Assembly: GCA_036852015.1 (NCBI GenBank)
Contig: JAANDG010000543.1
Coordinates: 1-64,000, forward strand
Source: Pelodera strongyloides
Lineage: Eukaryota; Nematoda; Chromadorea; Rhabditida; Rhabditidae
Length of the DNA: 64,000 bases
Direction: 5' to 3'
Shown: positions 1 to 11,546 of the stretch, one piece after another
How positions within the stretch are numbered: position 1 is the first letter of the stretch
How the letters are laid out: every line of letters starts with the position of its first letter
Position numbers and translations under genes: made by a program
Notes under the pieces: generated by a model
Told to the model about the DNA's origin: nothing
Databases searched by the model: none
The model's input: only the letters and a program-made list of their open reading frames with translations

Positions 1-58
<58 letters not shown>

Positions 59-72
59 GGGGGGGGGGGGGG
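1..72. repeat. Homopolymer tracts at window start
   Basis: The window opens with 54 A residues, then CCT and a run of 13 G. This is simple sequence. It could be a true A/G tract or a badly resolved assembly end. No coding signal is visible between it and position 600. Confidence 0.9.
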
Positions 73-631
73 ACGTTGGGTCATTATATTGCACCTTCTT
101 AAACATTAGAAGCTAATGGTATTCAAAATAGTTTAGCTGAAACAATGCACATTGAATCATATATGTCCTAACACTATGACCTTCAAAGCTTACCGGACTT
201 GTTGGGCAAAGGCGCTTTTAGTGATATAGGTGTGAATAACCTCATATGGCAAGTATGATTAGTGAATGATTTGATGTTATGATTGAAATAGAGAAATATA
301 AAAAAGGAAACCGCTTTTTAAGTCTCATCAGCTTCACGGCCTAATTTCCCTAAACCGTTGCTAGCGGACAAAAATGCTTACAATCAGCTCTCTAAAGCAC
401 GTCTTACAGTGAGGAGCAGGACTATTTAGACGCAGTTAGATATGGTAGACATATCGACAACATTATCAAGGGTAATTTGAAAGAAAAGGAAAAAAAACCG
501 AAATTAAATACTAACCTAAGTCGTGATATATACATTAAATAGTTATATTAAGTATCTATTTCGAGTAGAGACCTGCAATCCCCTTAAGGAGACCCAGACA
601 TGCATAGATCATTTTAAAAACGAACAACTAC

Positions 632-1682
632 TCACTTGAATGCTTCGACCAAGTGTAATTCTCTTTGCAGATACATAATCGCATCACACATATCCTCCGC
701 GTCCACACAAGGAATTCGTGACTGGGTCTAAAACACACAGATAACCCAAAGTGCAAAATACTTGATCCTTCTATATTGTTAAAGACATTCAAACAACTCA
801 CCGGGTGAAGCAGGATGTCACATGCCTTCATGTCTACGTCCAATGAGAAGATCTAAAAAATAAGAATATTCGTTTATTATCACGTAGCGAAGAGGTAAAC
901 CACAAAGAAAAATGAAATATGACAAATGGAACAAACCACGCGAACAGCCACACGATCGTTGAGGTGATCCTCCCCACTGAGGGTAACATAGGAGTACTCG
1001 TTGTCTGCAAAACTGGGCAGCTATAGCTACTTGAAGGAATACTGAATTCAGAAAGTGGTTGAAAACTTGACCCCTCTAAGCTCTGGATTCTGGCAAGTTG
1101 TGTTTTTCATGCGTTTACCTTACTTACTGTAAATAATACATATATAGAGGCCCATGAACCATAAAAACAATTTGAATGTGGCCAAAGCCGGGAAACTGAA
1201 CTCACCCTGCATTTTTCGAAACCCCTTGACATAAATGCGTTCGCCCTCGTCAACCAGGTCAATATTATACTTGGGAAGCGTTGCAATTCCTAAAAAGCAG
1301 AGTAAAATTAGAAACTGAACGTTACACCGAGAAAAAGTTTGATGAAGGGCACACAATTCAGATGTGAGAAAAGAGTACCCACCTTCGTGTGATGGCGATT
1401 GGATGTGGCACACCATAATAATCAATTTGTCCTGCGTCTCCATCTTTTGTACCATTGGCATAAGTACGTAGACATTTTGATCGCTAACGTGCAGCTCGTA
1501 AATTGCGGTATCCAGGTAAAAGTAGTTTCCCAAATCACTGCAAAAACGCTATATACTGACTATAATTGTATACATACCGTAAAAATCTAAGACTTCCTTG
1601 TATAGGAAATATCATGCACTGCTTTGTAACATCCGAGAAGTCCAGTGACTGCATTGTTTGGAACTACATATAGCAAGGCCCG

Positions 1683-1738
<56 letters not shown>

Positions 1739-4700
1739 AACCTGTGAGTGGCCTGGTTTGGTGCAGGAAGATTGGCTGACGACAGTTCACCAGCCTAAAT
1801 ACAACTGATCTTCGAAAATAACGTTAGATTTGTCTTCAAGTCTTCTTTTAAATGAACAAGAAAACCAGCAAAGACGCCGATGAAAGTACCGCAAATCAGA
1901 CTCTCGTAGACTGTGTAACTCTACCTCATCGTGTAGACAAAGCAAAAATAACAATCATGCATATACAATGTTGATAATTTTAGCAGCAGAAACGACGTCC
2001 CCAAGTGGTAAATATTACTTCAGAAAAGATCTAAGTACGTATGCAAAGCGCCTGTGGTTTTTCACATAAATGCGAAACGAAACAACAAAGAACGGAAGCT
2101 AAGAATTGTATAACTGCTATCTTTACACATTCACCCACCATGTCAAGGATCCTCGACTTTTCGCGGATGAATACGTTGCTAACGAGTTCAGTCGCTTCGG
2201 CTCTCTAAACAGTCCAAATTCAGAAATGCGCATACAGAAGCACAAATACGATGTGAATGCGAGAACAAAAATTAACCGAAGAAAGACAACTACTGTGAAG
2301 AGGGTAAAAACTACCTCACGCAATATTTCACATGTTGCATCTTCAGGCAGCACTTTCGTAATCAGCGCAGGTTCCCAGTGATTTTCTACGTCATTGTACG
2401 CGAGGACCTCCTGCCCGATGTTCTGCAAAAAAAATTGTCTATGCCAATACAGCAAAAAAAATCGCACATGAATCCAAGTAACGCAGGCACACACGATATC
2501 TATTTTATTGGTAGCAGCAAAATTGTGCCGAAAAGTCTATGAAAACATAACTCTTACAATTAAGTGTGCTTATGAAATAAATAATATTTAAGGAATGATA
2601 AGTTATTTTTCAAAAGCTGGCTAATGCGAATATGACAAAAGGAACTCACCACAAAAGACGGAACAGCGTGCGGAACCGATCCAATGATAGCTTTCCTGTC
2701 CTTCTTCAAGTCAGCATTCATCTGATCAGCCCTGAAATATGCCAAACAATGTTGATGCCAATATTTATATTCAAACGTAATCGGTTAAAGTTTCCTCCTC
2801 TCCACCAATGACAACGAAAATACTCACCCATCTCGCTGAATCTCTGTTGTTGTAGCAGGGACCAAATCCTAAAAACAACTGGTCATCGAAAAAATAACTT
2901 TTCCTTCAGTTTTCTTTTCAAGAGCATGAAAACCAGCATAGTACAATGTCTTTCAGGTGACATATCATATCAGAGCACTAATATGAAATCCCACCTAAAA
3001 TGTGAATTGTATAAAAGGATGAGACAAACCTGTACTACCTGTTGCAGTGACGCACGAGCCCTTTCACGACGGGCGCGATCTTGCTAAAACAAAAATTGTT
3101 TCGATAAAGCAAGAATTATCGTCTTAATTAATATGAAATTGCAGGATATACCGCAATACGTCAACATAAGGTATATGCAAAATTGCTAATTTTAGTAAGC
3201 GAACTGGCGCCGATAATTCAACTTTCTGTGGTAATGCCAAACGCCAGTTATATTCTGACTTAACGACTTAACGAAAAGACAACACTAGCCACATAGCAAG
3301 TATTGTTTTGTTAAAGAAACTACCACTTACCTTCATTTGAATTTCCAGTTGAACGCAATGAGGTGAGACAAGGTAGATGGGAATCACTTCTGTTGAGTTA
3401 GAATGCTAAACATTCCAAATTAGAAATGCAACTACACAGGTAAAAATGATGTACGTGCAAAAGTAAAGATTAGTAGAAGAAAGACATATTTGTTAAGAGG
3501 GACAAAACTACCTTCCACATAATTGTACACAATTCATGGTTTGCATGTACATCGGCGATGAATGCCTCCTCCCAAAACCTCCCTTTGCTGTCATACGCGA
3601 GGACATCCGCATTGCGTTGCTGCAAAATTAATCGTTGTTTAAGCCAATGCAGCACGAAGCACCAGAAGAGCGCGTAAGAATCCATGTAAAATGAGAACAC
3701 ACAAGATTACTTTTATTTGGTAGCAGCAACTTGTAGCGGAAAGTCTACTATAACACAACGCTTAGAAGCGAACCTATGAACAAACAGACAAACACTATCT
3801 TCTTGGTTTTAGGCCATTTTGGACACATAGACATGACTTGCGCTATACGATAAAATCGACTTACGATGTAAGAAGGCATAACTCCTCTTCCCCGCGGATT
3901 TTTGGAAGGTGCCGAGGAGCCTTTTTCGTCACTGTAATTTTTAATTTTATGTCCAAGGTTTATCCACTATTAACAGTTAAAGAAAATCGAACATACGAAA
4001 AAATGTAATCGTTCCCATTTATACTTCCAAGACTGTTTTATGTAAATTACGATACATATATATATATATATATATCAATCTTCGTGGAAAGAGCGACTAA
4101 TCGGCTGAGAAAGACCACAATCCCCACCCCGAATCGACTGTCTTCAACACTCGCTTTCTCTCTGTAGGTCCCAGTGCCGGTGCTGTACCAATAGAACAGG
4201 AATCACTCCTAAACATATAAGCATGAATCATTATGTGTAGAAAGTAGAAGGATAACACTAATAAGGCATGCAAAGCGGTGGTGTGAAGTGTGTATAAGTA
4301 TGGTACATGTTGGAGCAGAATGGTATGTGTTCTCACCAATTCTTCAAGTCAAAAATTGTAATGGATCGACAAGCTAAATCAGGCATGGAAATAAGCAGAC
4401 CGTGTGCTTAGTAAAGACAAACAAGGACATCGTCAACACGGTGATAGAGCGTGTATACTAAGAGAACTGGAGAACTTGACAAATTTGTTTGCCTAAGTAT
4501 GGAGGACAATATATTTTCTGTTCTTCTTTACGCTCCGCCGAATTTTTTTCAAACAAAAAACGAGAAACACTGCACAACAATCATCTTGTTACCTTGCTGC
4601 TTTTGGTGGCTGATCACACATAATAAGCCGCTGAAGAAATATGAAAACACTCAGGTTTAGAAACAATTTCGCCCCCACCCCTTTTTTATAAAATTCTGTG

Positions 4701-4839
4701 TGAATGGTGAAATAGTACTATATGAATATAAACGTCTATGAAAATACCTCGATAGTGTCCTCTGACTCACATGTTGCACAGTTCGTTCCGTTATCTCCTC
4801 AATTGGGCTTTTCGGAGGGATATTTGAGCTGTTATCCAT
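632..4839 (-). CDS. Protein with two Tudor-like segments, 16 exons
   Basis: Exons, in transcript order: 4839-4748, 4208-4128, 3931-3865, 3619-3512, 3405-3331, 3083-3030, 2868-2828, 2731-2650, 2422-2315, 1794-1738, 1663-1578, 1537-1383, 1289-1206, 1004-937, 852-802, 727-632. They join in one frame to about 434 residues. Exons 4 and 9 are both 108 nt, phase 0/0, and encode residues 81-116 and 201-236. They share the pattern VLAY-(D/N)-x(4-5)-FW/HW-E-x-A-x-I, typical of a Tudor or agenet-type barrel, which suggests an internal duplication. Between them lies a basic helical stretch (QDRARRERARASLQQ). The C-terminal half, including residues 284-375, is unfamiliar. Tudor-type barrels usually bind methyl-lysine or methyl-arginine, so a chromatin or RNA-granule role is inferred, not shown. 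Only the donor of exon 10 is doubtful: two overlapping GT sites exist and only the second keeps the frame. A TA microsatellite follows it. Confidence 0.8.
1685..1736. repeat. (TA)n microsatellite in an intron
   Basis: About 26 TA units lie immediately after the exon 10 donor of the minus-strand Tudor-like gene. Shorter (TA)n tracts occur near 4055, 21285, 40075 and 44245. Confidence 0.95.
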
Positions 4840-4866
4840 TTCTAATCAAATGCTGAAAAATGCAAT
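4840..4866 (-). promoter_or_regulatory. Probable spliced-leader acceptor of the Tudor-like gene
   Basis: On the minus strand GCATTTTTCAG ends at 4853, 13 bases before the ATG at 4839. No donor is apparent upstream, so this is read as a trans-splice acceptor. A 5'UTR cis-intron is the alternative. Confidence 0.55.
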
Positions 4867-5429
4867 TCAATGAAGAAGATAACGACACAGAAAAAGTAGA
4901 TTACGAGTAAAATAAAAAAACACGGAAACGCGCAGAAAACCGACGCTAAATAAAGCAATTTACACAACAAAAATTAATTCAAGACTTCAAGAGGAACGGC
5001 CCAAGGCTAGCCAGCATTGCGCAGGCACTAAAGAACATAAAGAACGTGATAATAACAAACAGACAAAGCAAGTATGCAATGAAATGTAACATAAACGCCA
5101 TCTAGTAAAGAAAAGTCGGAAATCGGTTCGACAAAAATGTTTATCATTTACTACACTATGCGTAGTAAAAGCTACAGTATTCAGTAATTCCACTTGAGAA
5201 ACCATATTTTTGGTTCTCGGCTAAATTTCATAGTTTTGCTCTGCCGGTAGACATGTAATTGGTGGGTTTTTATTCTTAAAATCTAAAACAACAACGTTTA
5301 GATATAAGAGACAATGCAACCGAACAATTAATTGAAAGAAATTTACAATTAGTAATACAAAATTCCCGATCCCAGCTATGACTATTTTTTGCTTCCTTGT
5401 TTCTTCGTGGGTTGTTTATTATGTTTGGC

Positions 5430-5600
5430 TCCACTGGCTCCACTGACCATTGGCGGGCAAGCGACGTGAGAGCACCCAGCGGGCAAATTGCACGCAATTT
5501 CCTTTCCGTGTGCATATTTGCCCGCCAACACGTTGACACCCGCACATTGCGCGCCGTTCTCCCGCGGCTCTCACGCCAAGCTTCGTCATTATAAAGTCGG
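5430..5600. promoter_or_regulatory. GC-rich block with an inverted GGGCAAAT/ATTTGCCC pair
   Basis: This block is much richer in G+C and CpG than its surroundings. GCGGGCAAATTGCACG near 5480 is mirrored by CGTGTGCATATTTGCCCGC near 5508-5525. It lies between the minus-strand gene ending its 5' side at 4839 and the plus-strand exon at 5753, so a shared promoter region is possible. No function is shown. Confidence 0.3.
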
Positions 5601-5752
5601 AGAATAATAAAAACCGGGTTGTACGCGAAATAGTTCCTTATGTAAAGTTTCTAATAGATTTCTCGTATTATCTGCCAACTCCGCATGCTTATACTCCAGA
5701 AAATTTCGTTTATATGTTTCGGTACTCGTACATTTTTCCTTGCTTTTTTCAG

Positions 5753-6076
5753 GACCGATCGAAATTCCGAAGAATAGTGATAACGAAGACACTTTACGAG
5801 TCGAACCGCAAAAATGGACGAGGAGTGAACAAAGGTTGCTTTACAGCTTTGCTGTTTCAGCTCGGCTTCATTCTCTCCGTTTTCATAATTAATCCCCTGA
5901 TGATTTTTTCCACACTGTACATATTCAACTGCAAGTTACTTATCATTTAGAATCGAATAATCGTATCGATGGAACTGATGTGGATTCCGAGAGACATGAA
6001 ACACGACAAGAAGATTCAAGATGAGAGCTACGAAGCATTCGAGCACGACAAGGATGAGCAGCTACTTGTCTTCTAA
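5753..6076 (+). CDS. Possible small two-exon gene, structure uncertain
   Basis: A strong acceptor (TTGCTTTTTTCAG) ends at 5752. A second acceptor (ATCATTTAG) ends at 5950 and opens a clean 41-codon run to TAA at 6074-6076. That run encodes a charged tail ending DKDEQLLVF. The first exon is open in two frames. The obvious donor (AAAG|GTTGCT, 5852) does not match the phase of the second exon, while a weaker GTGAAC donor (GGA|GTGAAC, 5825) does. The product would be short and hydrophilic, with no recognised domain. It could also be the 3' end of a gene whose upstream exons I cannot see. Confidence 0.3.
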
Positions 6077-6227
6077 ATGTAAAGCCAGAAGCAAAGCACC
6101 TAAGCGCATTAGAGAGGGTGGGAGGGGGTGAAATAAAAGAATGGCCCGATGCTCCCGAAACCATGGGGCAAGAATAGTAAGAACAAGCTTGCCGTAGCAC
6201 AAACTTAGGATAAAATTGAAGAATACT

Positions 6228-6400
6228 ACCCCACTGAAGAATACTACCCAAATTTGAAATATACTACCCCAAATGTATGGGGGTAGCATTTTGTAACATG
6301 CAAAGTACTACCCCACCATTGAAGAACACTACCCCTTTTGACATTTTATTACCCCAGTCAAGGGGGTAGTGTTCTTCAATGGTGGGGTAGTGTTCTTCTA
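6228..6400. repeat. ACTACCCC repeat cluster with a 29-bp perfect hairpin
   Basis: The octamer ACTACCCC or close variants recurs in both orientations. Positions 6307-6335 and 6363-6391 are perfect inverted copies (29 bp) around a 27-base spacer. A second small hairpin (CTACCCC...GGGGGTAG) lies near 6263-6287. This may be a foldback MITE or a structured satellite fragment. Confidence 0.85.
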
Positions 6401-6792
6401 TAGAGGAAAAAAAAATATGCATCACATGTCGAACAACTTACAAACAGAAACCATTAAAGGTGAATGTTCGTTTTGGGGCCTTGTTTGTCATGATAGACAG
6501 TCCCAGTAATTGGCATACATATGTTACCACCTCATTCTGAGAAGGAGGCAGGCAGAACAAGCACATTCGCCCCGGTGAAAAGGCCTTTTTTACCGAGAAA
6601 AAAAGGATTAAACGTTAAAGCTAGGACTGTTTTTCGGGGCCCTGACGGGGTCACTGCAGTCCGCTCTGGTCTACCGAAGTAGTGCGCTCCAGAGAATCGG
6701 CCATCTTTGCTTGCGGAATCGGCGGCCAGCCCTGATCCAAGAAACTTGCCCAAGTTTTTACATGGTACCGTTTTTACCACGCGGTCGGTGCA

Positions 6793-6865
6793 ACCAGCCG
6801 CGTGAATTGAACCCCGGTCGTATGTGTGGTGAGTAGCAGCGTTAGCCACTACGCCACCGGATTGA
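6793..6865 (-). other. tRNA-like sequence (probable SINE head)
   Basis: On the minus strand TGGCGTAGTGGCTAACG resembles a pol III A box. About 35 bases later GGGGTTCAATTCACG resembles a B box. The arms do not fold into a proper cloverleaf, so a tRNA-derived SINE or decayed tRNA is more likely than a functional tRNA. Confidence 0.35.
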
Positions 6866-6899
6866 ATGAGATGATCAGAAATTACTAGATAAATATCCC

Positions 6900-8390
6900 A
6901 AGAAACTAGACGTCGCTTCGAAGTGCAGCTCTTTGATAATTCTATAAATAATATCTTATTAAGGAGTAATAATAAATGGCGTGCCTCCATCGACCGAATA
7001 CTATGATATTTACGTACATTTCCCACTCGCTTTAGAACAGTGTTTCAAAATGATCGTATTGCCAAGCTACCAACAAACGTTTGGAAGGTTGGCCAAGCTG
7101 CCACAAAAAAAAAACTGGAAATGACAAGGAGCCGATTTCACACTGCCGACATTACGATATGTGTATGTGTGGCTGTGGGTGTCTCTGTGTGTACTGCTGT
7201 TGCTAGCAAGGATTACATCTGCTCAATAACATATCTGATTCTCTGAATTAAATAACGAAATACCCTTCTAGATATTTTGCGTCAATTTTTCTCTCCCAAC
7301 AACGAGGACTGCGCATGTTTATATTATATATGAGAAAATAATAGGGTTTATTGCAAGTGATAAGGTTTATTTGAGTGATGTAAATCCCGGGCCCGGGAAT
7401 TGAGTGCCTCCTCTTTGTCTCTCGATCGGGTTTTATATGTTGCTCGATCCGAGGCTGAAAATAGAATTGTTTTACTTTATGCTGAAAACATAGTGCTTTT
7501 ATGTTTTGGGAACGTAAAGCTGCTGGGAAAGCGTTTTCTGCAGAGGTGGTGTTGACTCATTGCCGTAATCCTAGTGATCATCAAGTGAACTTCTCCTAGT
7601 ATATTACATATGCACATGCTTTTTCATGTCATCGCCAGAGACGCCGAGCGCTTAGAAGACACAAAAAAATCAATGTTTGGTCCAATAGTTTTAAACCCTG
7701 GCATTTCAACCGCCAAAACAATAATATTGACACAATGAACACGCGATTCGTTTTAATCAAAGCGTTATGATGTTTTGCAGCATAAAATAAATAGAGATTT
7801 CTAAATATCCCTCCTATTCCTTCACACAGCCCTCCAGATGCTTCTTAAACGAGCCCTCCGTGGAACGCAGGTATTTGGCGACACTTCAGCCCACAACTAC
7901 GGAAGGACAGTACTTAGTGAGGTCAAATTTGTGTGAGACAAGGTGCAGGCCTTCCCCTCCAAGTGTGACCAGGTGCGAAAGTCGGAAGATTTCAGTTCGG
8001 ACGAATATTGCTGATATTCCGCATGGCTGCAAATCCGGAAAACACGGGCATGAGAACGCCCCTACTCGATCGGCGACTCATGAGATGATGCTGCGTCTTG
8101 TTTCAGGGTCAACTGTATTCCATTGCAATAATTACGGCTCCGTGGAGAGATCATCAACACATTTTGTAGATAATTTTGACTGTGAATTTCGACGCAGTTA
8201 GTAACAAATACCCGTGATGTCGTTTCCGTCGACGTCACAGCCGCCCAGCCGTCGACAGCGAACGGACGTGCGATTTTTCCGTCTCCATTGGCATCCTGGA
8301 CCGATTTACAAAGCACATGCCGATTTTGGTGGCTGTAGGCCTGCTGGTTCGTGAATAGAGCTCGTCTGAAAGAAGGATACCCGAGGCGCG
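6900..8390. other. No recognisable gene
   Basis: Short open frames occur on both strands but none has paired splice signals or protein-like composition. A palindromic CCCGGGCCCGGG lies near 7386. Nothing else stands out. Confidence 0.5.
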
Positions 8391-8396
8391 TTCCTC

Positions 8397-8470
8397 ACGA
8401 CGAATTTCTCTGGTTAACGCAGTGGACCGGTAATCCAAAGACGCTGGGTTCGATTCCCGCTCGTCGTCCA
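8397..8470 (+). tRNA. tRNA-like sequence, Thr(GGT)-like anticodon, possibly a pseudogene
   Basis: A perfect 7-bp acceptor stem pairs ACGACGA (8397-8403) with TCGTCGT (8461-8467), and CCA follows in the DNA. The B box GGTTCGATTCC is perfect. The anticodon arm TGGA-CCGGTAA-TCCA has four pairs and puts GGT in the anticodon position, but base 33 is C instead of the near-invariant U. The T arm has one mismatch and the D arm is weak. A genomic CCA is unusual for a nuclear tRNA gene and would fit a retroposed copy. Confidence 0.45.
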
Positions 8471-9349
8471 ATACCCCAATATTTCGATCACATTAATATT
8501 TATGAAATTTGGCTTAGGGCGGCCATAAAGTCCCTTATACAGTTTGCATTCACTTTCGAATAAGTTTTATTATTCAGTATACACTGAAAATCGTGAGGCG
8601 CAAAAATAACAGTGGAAAAATAGCATGAAAGGTAGAAAACACACCCGATGAGAAAATACAGTCTACATGGAGGGGAAAAATAATGGTATTCTGGAACAAA
8701 ATATAAGTGATTACACAATTGATTATTTAGCTATTTCTTGCTTACATGGTAAATAACTTTTAGTTATAACTTAGATGTATATCATATTTGTTTTCAAAAG
8801 TTATCTAACTGTTATCAAACGTTTTCCTTCAAATAAGTCAATGTTGGTCAAATCCATAAAAAAGCGTGTTGCAGCGTACTTCAGTCATAAATTTGCTTAA
8901 ACTAATACAGAGGTAATTGTTGGAGAAAACGGCCTCAGGATAGTAACTTGGAGCTGCACGACGGGACTCAATACATTTTTCACTTAGAACACAAATGCAA
9001 TGTTCGGAAGGACGAAAATCCCGGCTAATATGTATTCCTAAATCACTTTACCCATAAATTATCATCCGGTTCTAGTTCCGCTTAACTCGACGTCTTTCTT
9101 TTCTTCAAATCGAGAGTAGTTTTTCAGGCTACATGCGAAAATGCGTTTCGGATGAGTAACCTGAATCTGTGTACCGGACTTGGTTGTACTGATTTGTGGC
9201 TCAATTTGCTCACTTTCCCACTGTGATCATATGTTCGTAGTTATATAAGTATGGGTCGTTTAAGCTGTAGGCTATCTGGCTGACGTACCGATCATGATCA
9301 ACAGTTATCATTAAACAACAATTGAAGAAAATACAAAAAATAATAATAA
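8471..9349. other. No recognisable gene
   Basis: AT-rich spacer with no coding or repeat structure that I can support. Confidence 0.5.
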
Positions 9350-9791
9350 TTATGCAACCTGAGCCAGGGCGTGGGCGAGGGCCTCCAACTCCTCGTCCAC
9401 AGGAAGTACTTCCTAAAAGGCTGATATATGGTAGTAATCAGTTAGAAATAAGGTCCACCTTCGTAAATGTCATGCACGCGAAATTAATATTTATTAGCTC
9501 TTCCGAGAAAGAAGGAGAACATCGCAAGGAAAGCCATTCACCTGCGAAGTTCTCGTCCACTTCTTCCGGGAAGTAGATGTCGATGTCATGCCCCTGCTGC
9601 TCCTCCACCATGTCCTCCACATCATACCTCCTCCGCACTCTTTCCTGTACCGGCTGAAACGCCTCAACCTGCTCCTCCAAATCCAAAACAATTCTCATAC
9701 ATCTTTGGCTGCCAGTTGTTTTATAAAGTCGCTTGGCTTTTGTGCTTGATCCTGGCCCGAGGAGCAAAGGAAATTTACTTTTATAGGTCAT
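9350..9791 (-). CDS. Small acidic protein, partly within a MITE arm
   Basis: Exon 1 (9791-9542, phase 1 end) and exon 2 (9408-9350) join to 102 residues. Residues 32-85 are rich in Glu, Asp and Gln with short basic stretches (for example VEEQQGHDIDIYFPEEVDEN), and the tail ends ALAHALAQVA. No domain is recognised. The donor is GCAG|GTGAAT. The acceptor is the second AG of TTTTAGGAAG, because the first AG breaks the frame. The first 27 codons lie inside a copy of a transposable-element terminal arm, so the start at 9791 may be exonised transposon sequence. The internal Met at 9698 is the alternative start. I am unsure that this is expressed. Confidence 0.4.
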
Positions 9792-9906
9792 ACTATCAAT
9801 AGAAATTGTAAAAAAGGTCCAATTTGAGGTGAACCTATCCCTTTAATGAAGGACGTGTATGCACGTAAGTGGTTCTAATTCCAAAAACTCTAAAACTCTC
9901 ACACTT
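9710..9906. repeat. 197-bp direct repeat, copy 1
   Basis: By eye this segment is identical to 10576-10772. It consists of the right arm of the MITE described at 10297-10708 plus about 64 bp of flanking sequence beyond the TTAA. Confidence 0.9.
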
Positions 9907-10296
9907 GTTTTGCTGAAATATTTCTTGAGTTAGAATTATTCCTTAGGGGTGATACACAAGAGAATGTGAGCATTGTTCGATTTTCCTCTGAAAAACGCAA
10001 CAAAATAAACTAAGGAAGCTAAGAGATATGGCTGAAACATACTGTTTTTCATTCTTTTAAGTGAAATAAACTATGCAATTCAAAAAATATTTTTTCCTTT
10101 GTACAATCAAACTAAATCATAAAACACAAGGTGATTTTCTAGTGAACCCATCAATTTAAAAAGCCTTAACTAACATATATCTGCAAACGAATTGCCGTAA
10201 GTCAACATTCGGTCGCGAGATTTATTCAACACAGGTCATCTCTACTTTAGTTTTTTTTGTTAAGGTTAAGGAAGCATAAGCACCTTTCAAAGTTGA

Positions 10297-10708
10297 AGGG
10301 ATAGGTTCACCTCGAATTGCATCTTCTTTATAATTTCTACTGATAGTATGACCTATGACGCCCAAATGCGAAAATTGCGGTAGAATTCCTTTAATCCTCG
10401 AGCCAGGATCAAGCTCAAAAGCTAAGTTACCCGATATTTATAAATCAACTGGCGTACTACAGCCGAAGTCACACGGTAGATCAGATGTGTTACAAGTGCG
10501 AAGTGGTGTGACAGGGCTAGAGGTGCAGAGTGACAAACATAGGGTCCGTGCATGCCGTTAACTACGGCTGCGGTATGCCAGTTGTTTTATAAAGTCGCTT
10601 GGCTTTTGTGCTTGATCCTGGCCCGAGGAGCAAAGGAAATTTACTTTTATAGGTCATACTATCAATAGAAATTGTAAAAAAGGTCCAATTTGAGGTGAAC
10701 CTATCCCT
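10297..10708. mobile_element. TTAA-type MITE, about 412 bp, long inverted arms
   Basis: The left end AGGGATAGGTTCACCTC begins at 10297 and its inverse GAGGTGAACCTATCCCT ends at 10708. The arms are about 140 bp long and diverged. TTAA follows the right end (10709-10712) and TTGA, a likely decayed TTAA, precedes the left. TTAA targeting is typical of piggyBac-like elements, so this is probably a non-autonomous member of such a family. No transposase is present. Confidence 0.75.
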
Positions 10709-10772
10709 TTAATGAAGGACGTGTATGCACGTAAGTGGTTCTAATTCCAAAAACTCTAAAACTCTCACACTT
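10576..10772. repeat. 197-bp direct repeat, copy 2
   Basis: Identical by eye to 9710-9906, including sequence outside the transposon end. Confidence 0.9.
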
Positions 10773-11546
10773 TTCGACAATTGATTGTGGTACCGTCGAC
10801 GGAATCCAGACCATAGCCTATAGTGAAGTATCCAGTGTTCACCATTGTGCTGATTATAATAATCAGTTTCTCGGGTGCACTTCCTTCTTCTTCTCTTGGA
10901 AAGTTGCCGCCATCTACCTCTACCTGCCCAACAACACTCACTTCGAAGATAAATTGTCATGTAAGCAAAGTAACCCAAGAATTGCGCGCGGCAACAGTTT
11001 GGGTGTGTTCCCGCAAAAGAATTTGATGCTCGCGGCAAAAGTTTTTTTTCACAAATCTGATTGCCGTTTTCGTGCGGGACCCACCAAAAAGTTAAACGCT
11101 TTATTTTCTTCTTTTTTTAACGTAAGTTCAGGTACCTACTTCGCAAGCTCCAGACTAGGTCGGTTAGTTTCTTATTACTTTTCCCATTATTGTTTCTACG
11201 TTAATTTATTGAACACAATTATACTACCATTTCGTCACTCCCCAACTTATACCACTTTCGCCTATTTTCTACCCAATTCATTTAAAAGCTTGCGGTCATC
11301 GTACTGATGAGGCCCCTACCACAGTAAACCCCCCCCCCCTACTACAGTAAACCCCTCGTAAACGATTTAGGGTCGAAACGGGGTGTCGTGTTATTATAAA
11401 GACACGATCACTTTCTCTATACATTTAATATATTGTTATATTAAATGACTCATCTTCACAATGATCTCCAATGATCAAAATTCCTTTTATTTCCTCTTTA
11501 ATTAGCATGATTTTATAATTTGTATTATGATTATTATGACATGTCT
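10773..11546. other. No recognisable gene
   Basis: A 190-codon open frame from 10735 has unlikely composition and no splice context. A C-rich tract and a short tandem CTAC(C/T)ACAGTAAACCCC lie at 11317-11356. Confidence 0.45.

Noticed and set aside
6532..7026. 164-codon open frame, minus strand
   Set aside because: It overlaps a tRNA-like repeat, has unlikely composition and has no splice or start context.
10735..11307. 190-codon open frame, plus strand
   Set aside because: It begins inside the duplicated MITE flank. The peptide is rich in Phe, Ser and Thr, as expected from T-rich noncoding DNA.
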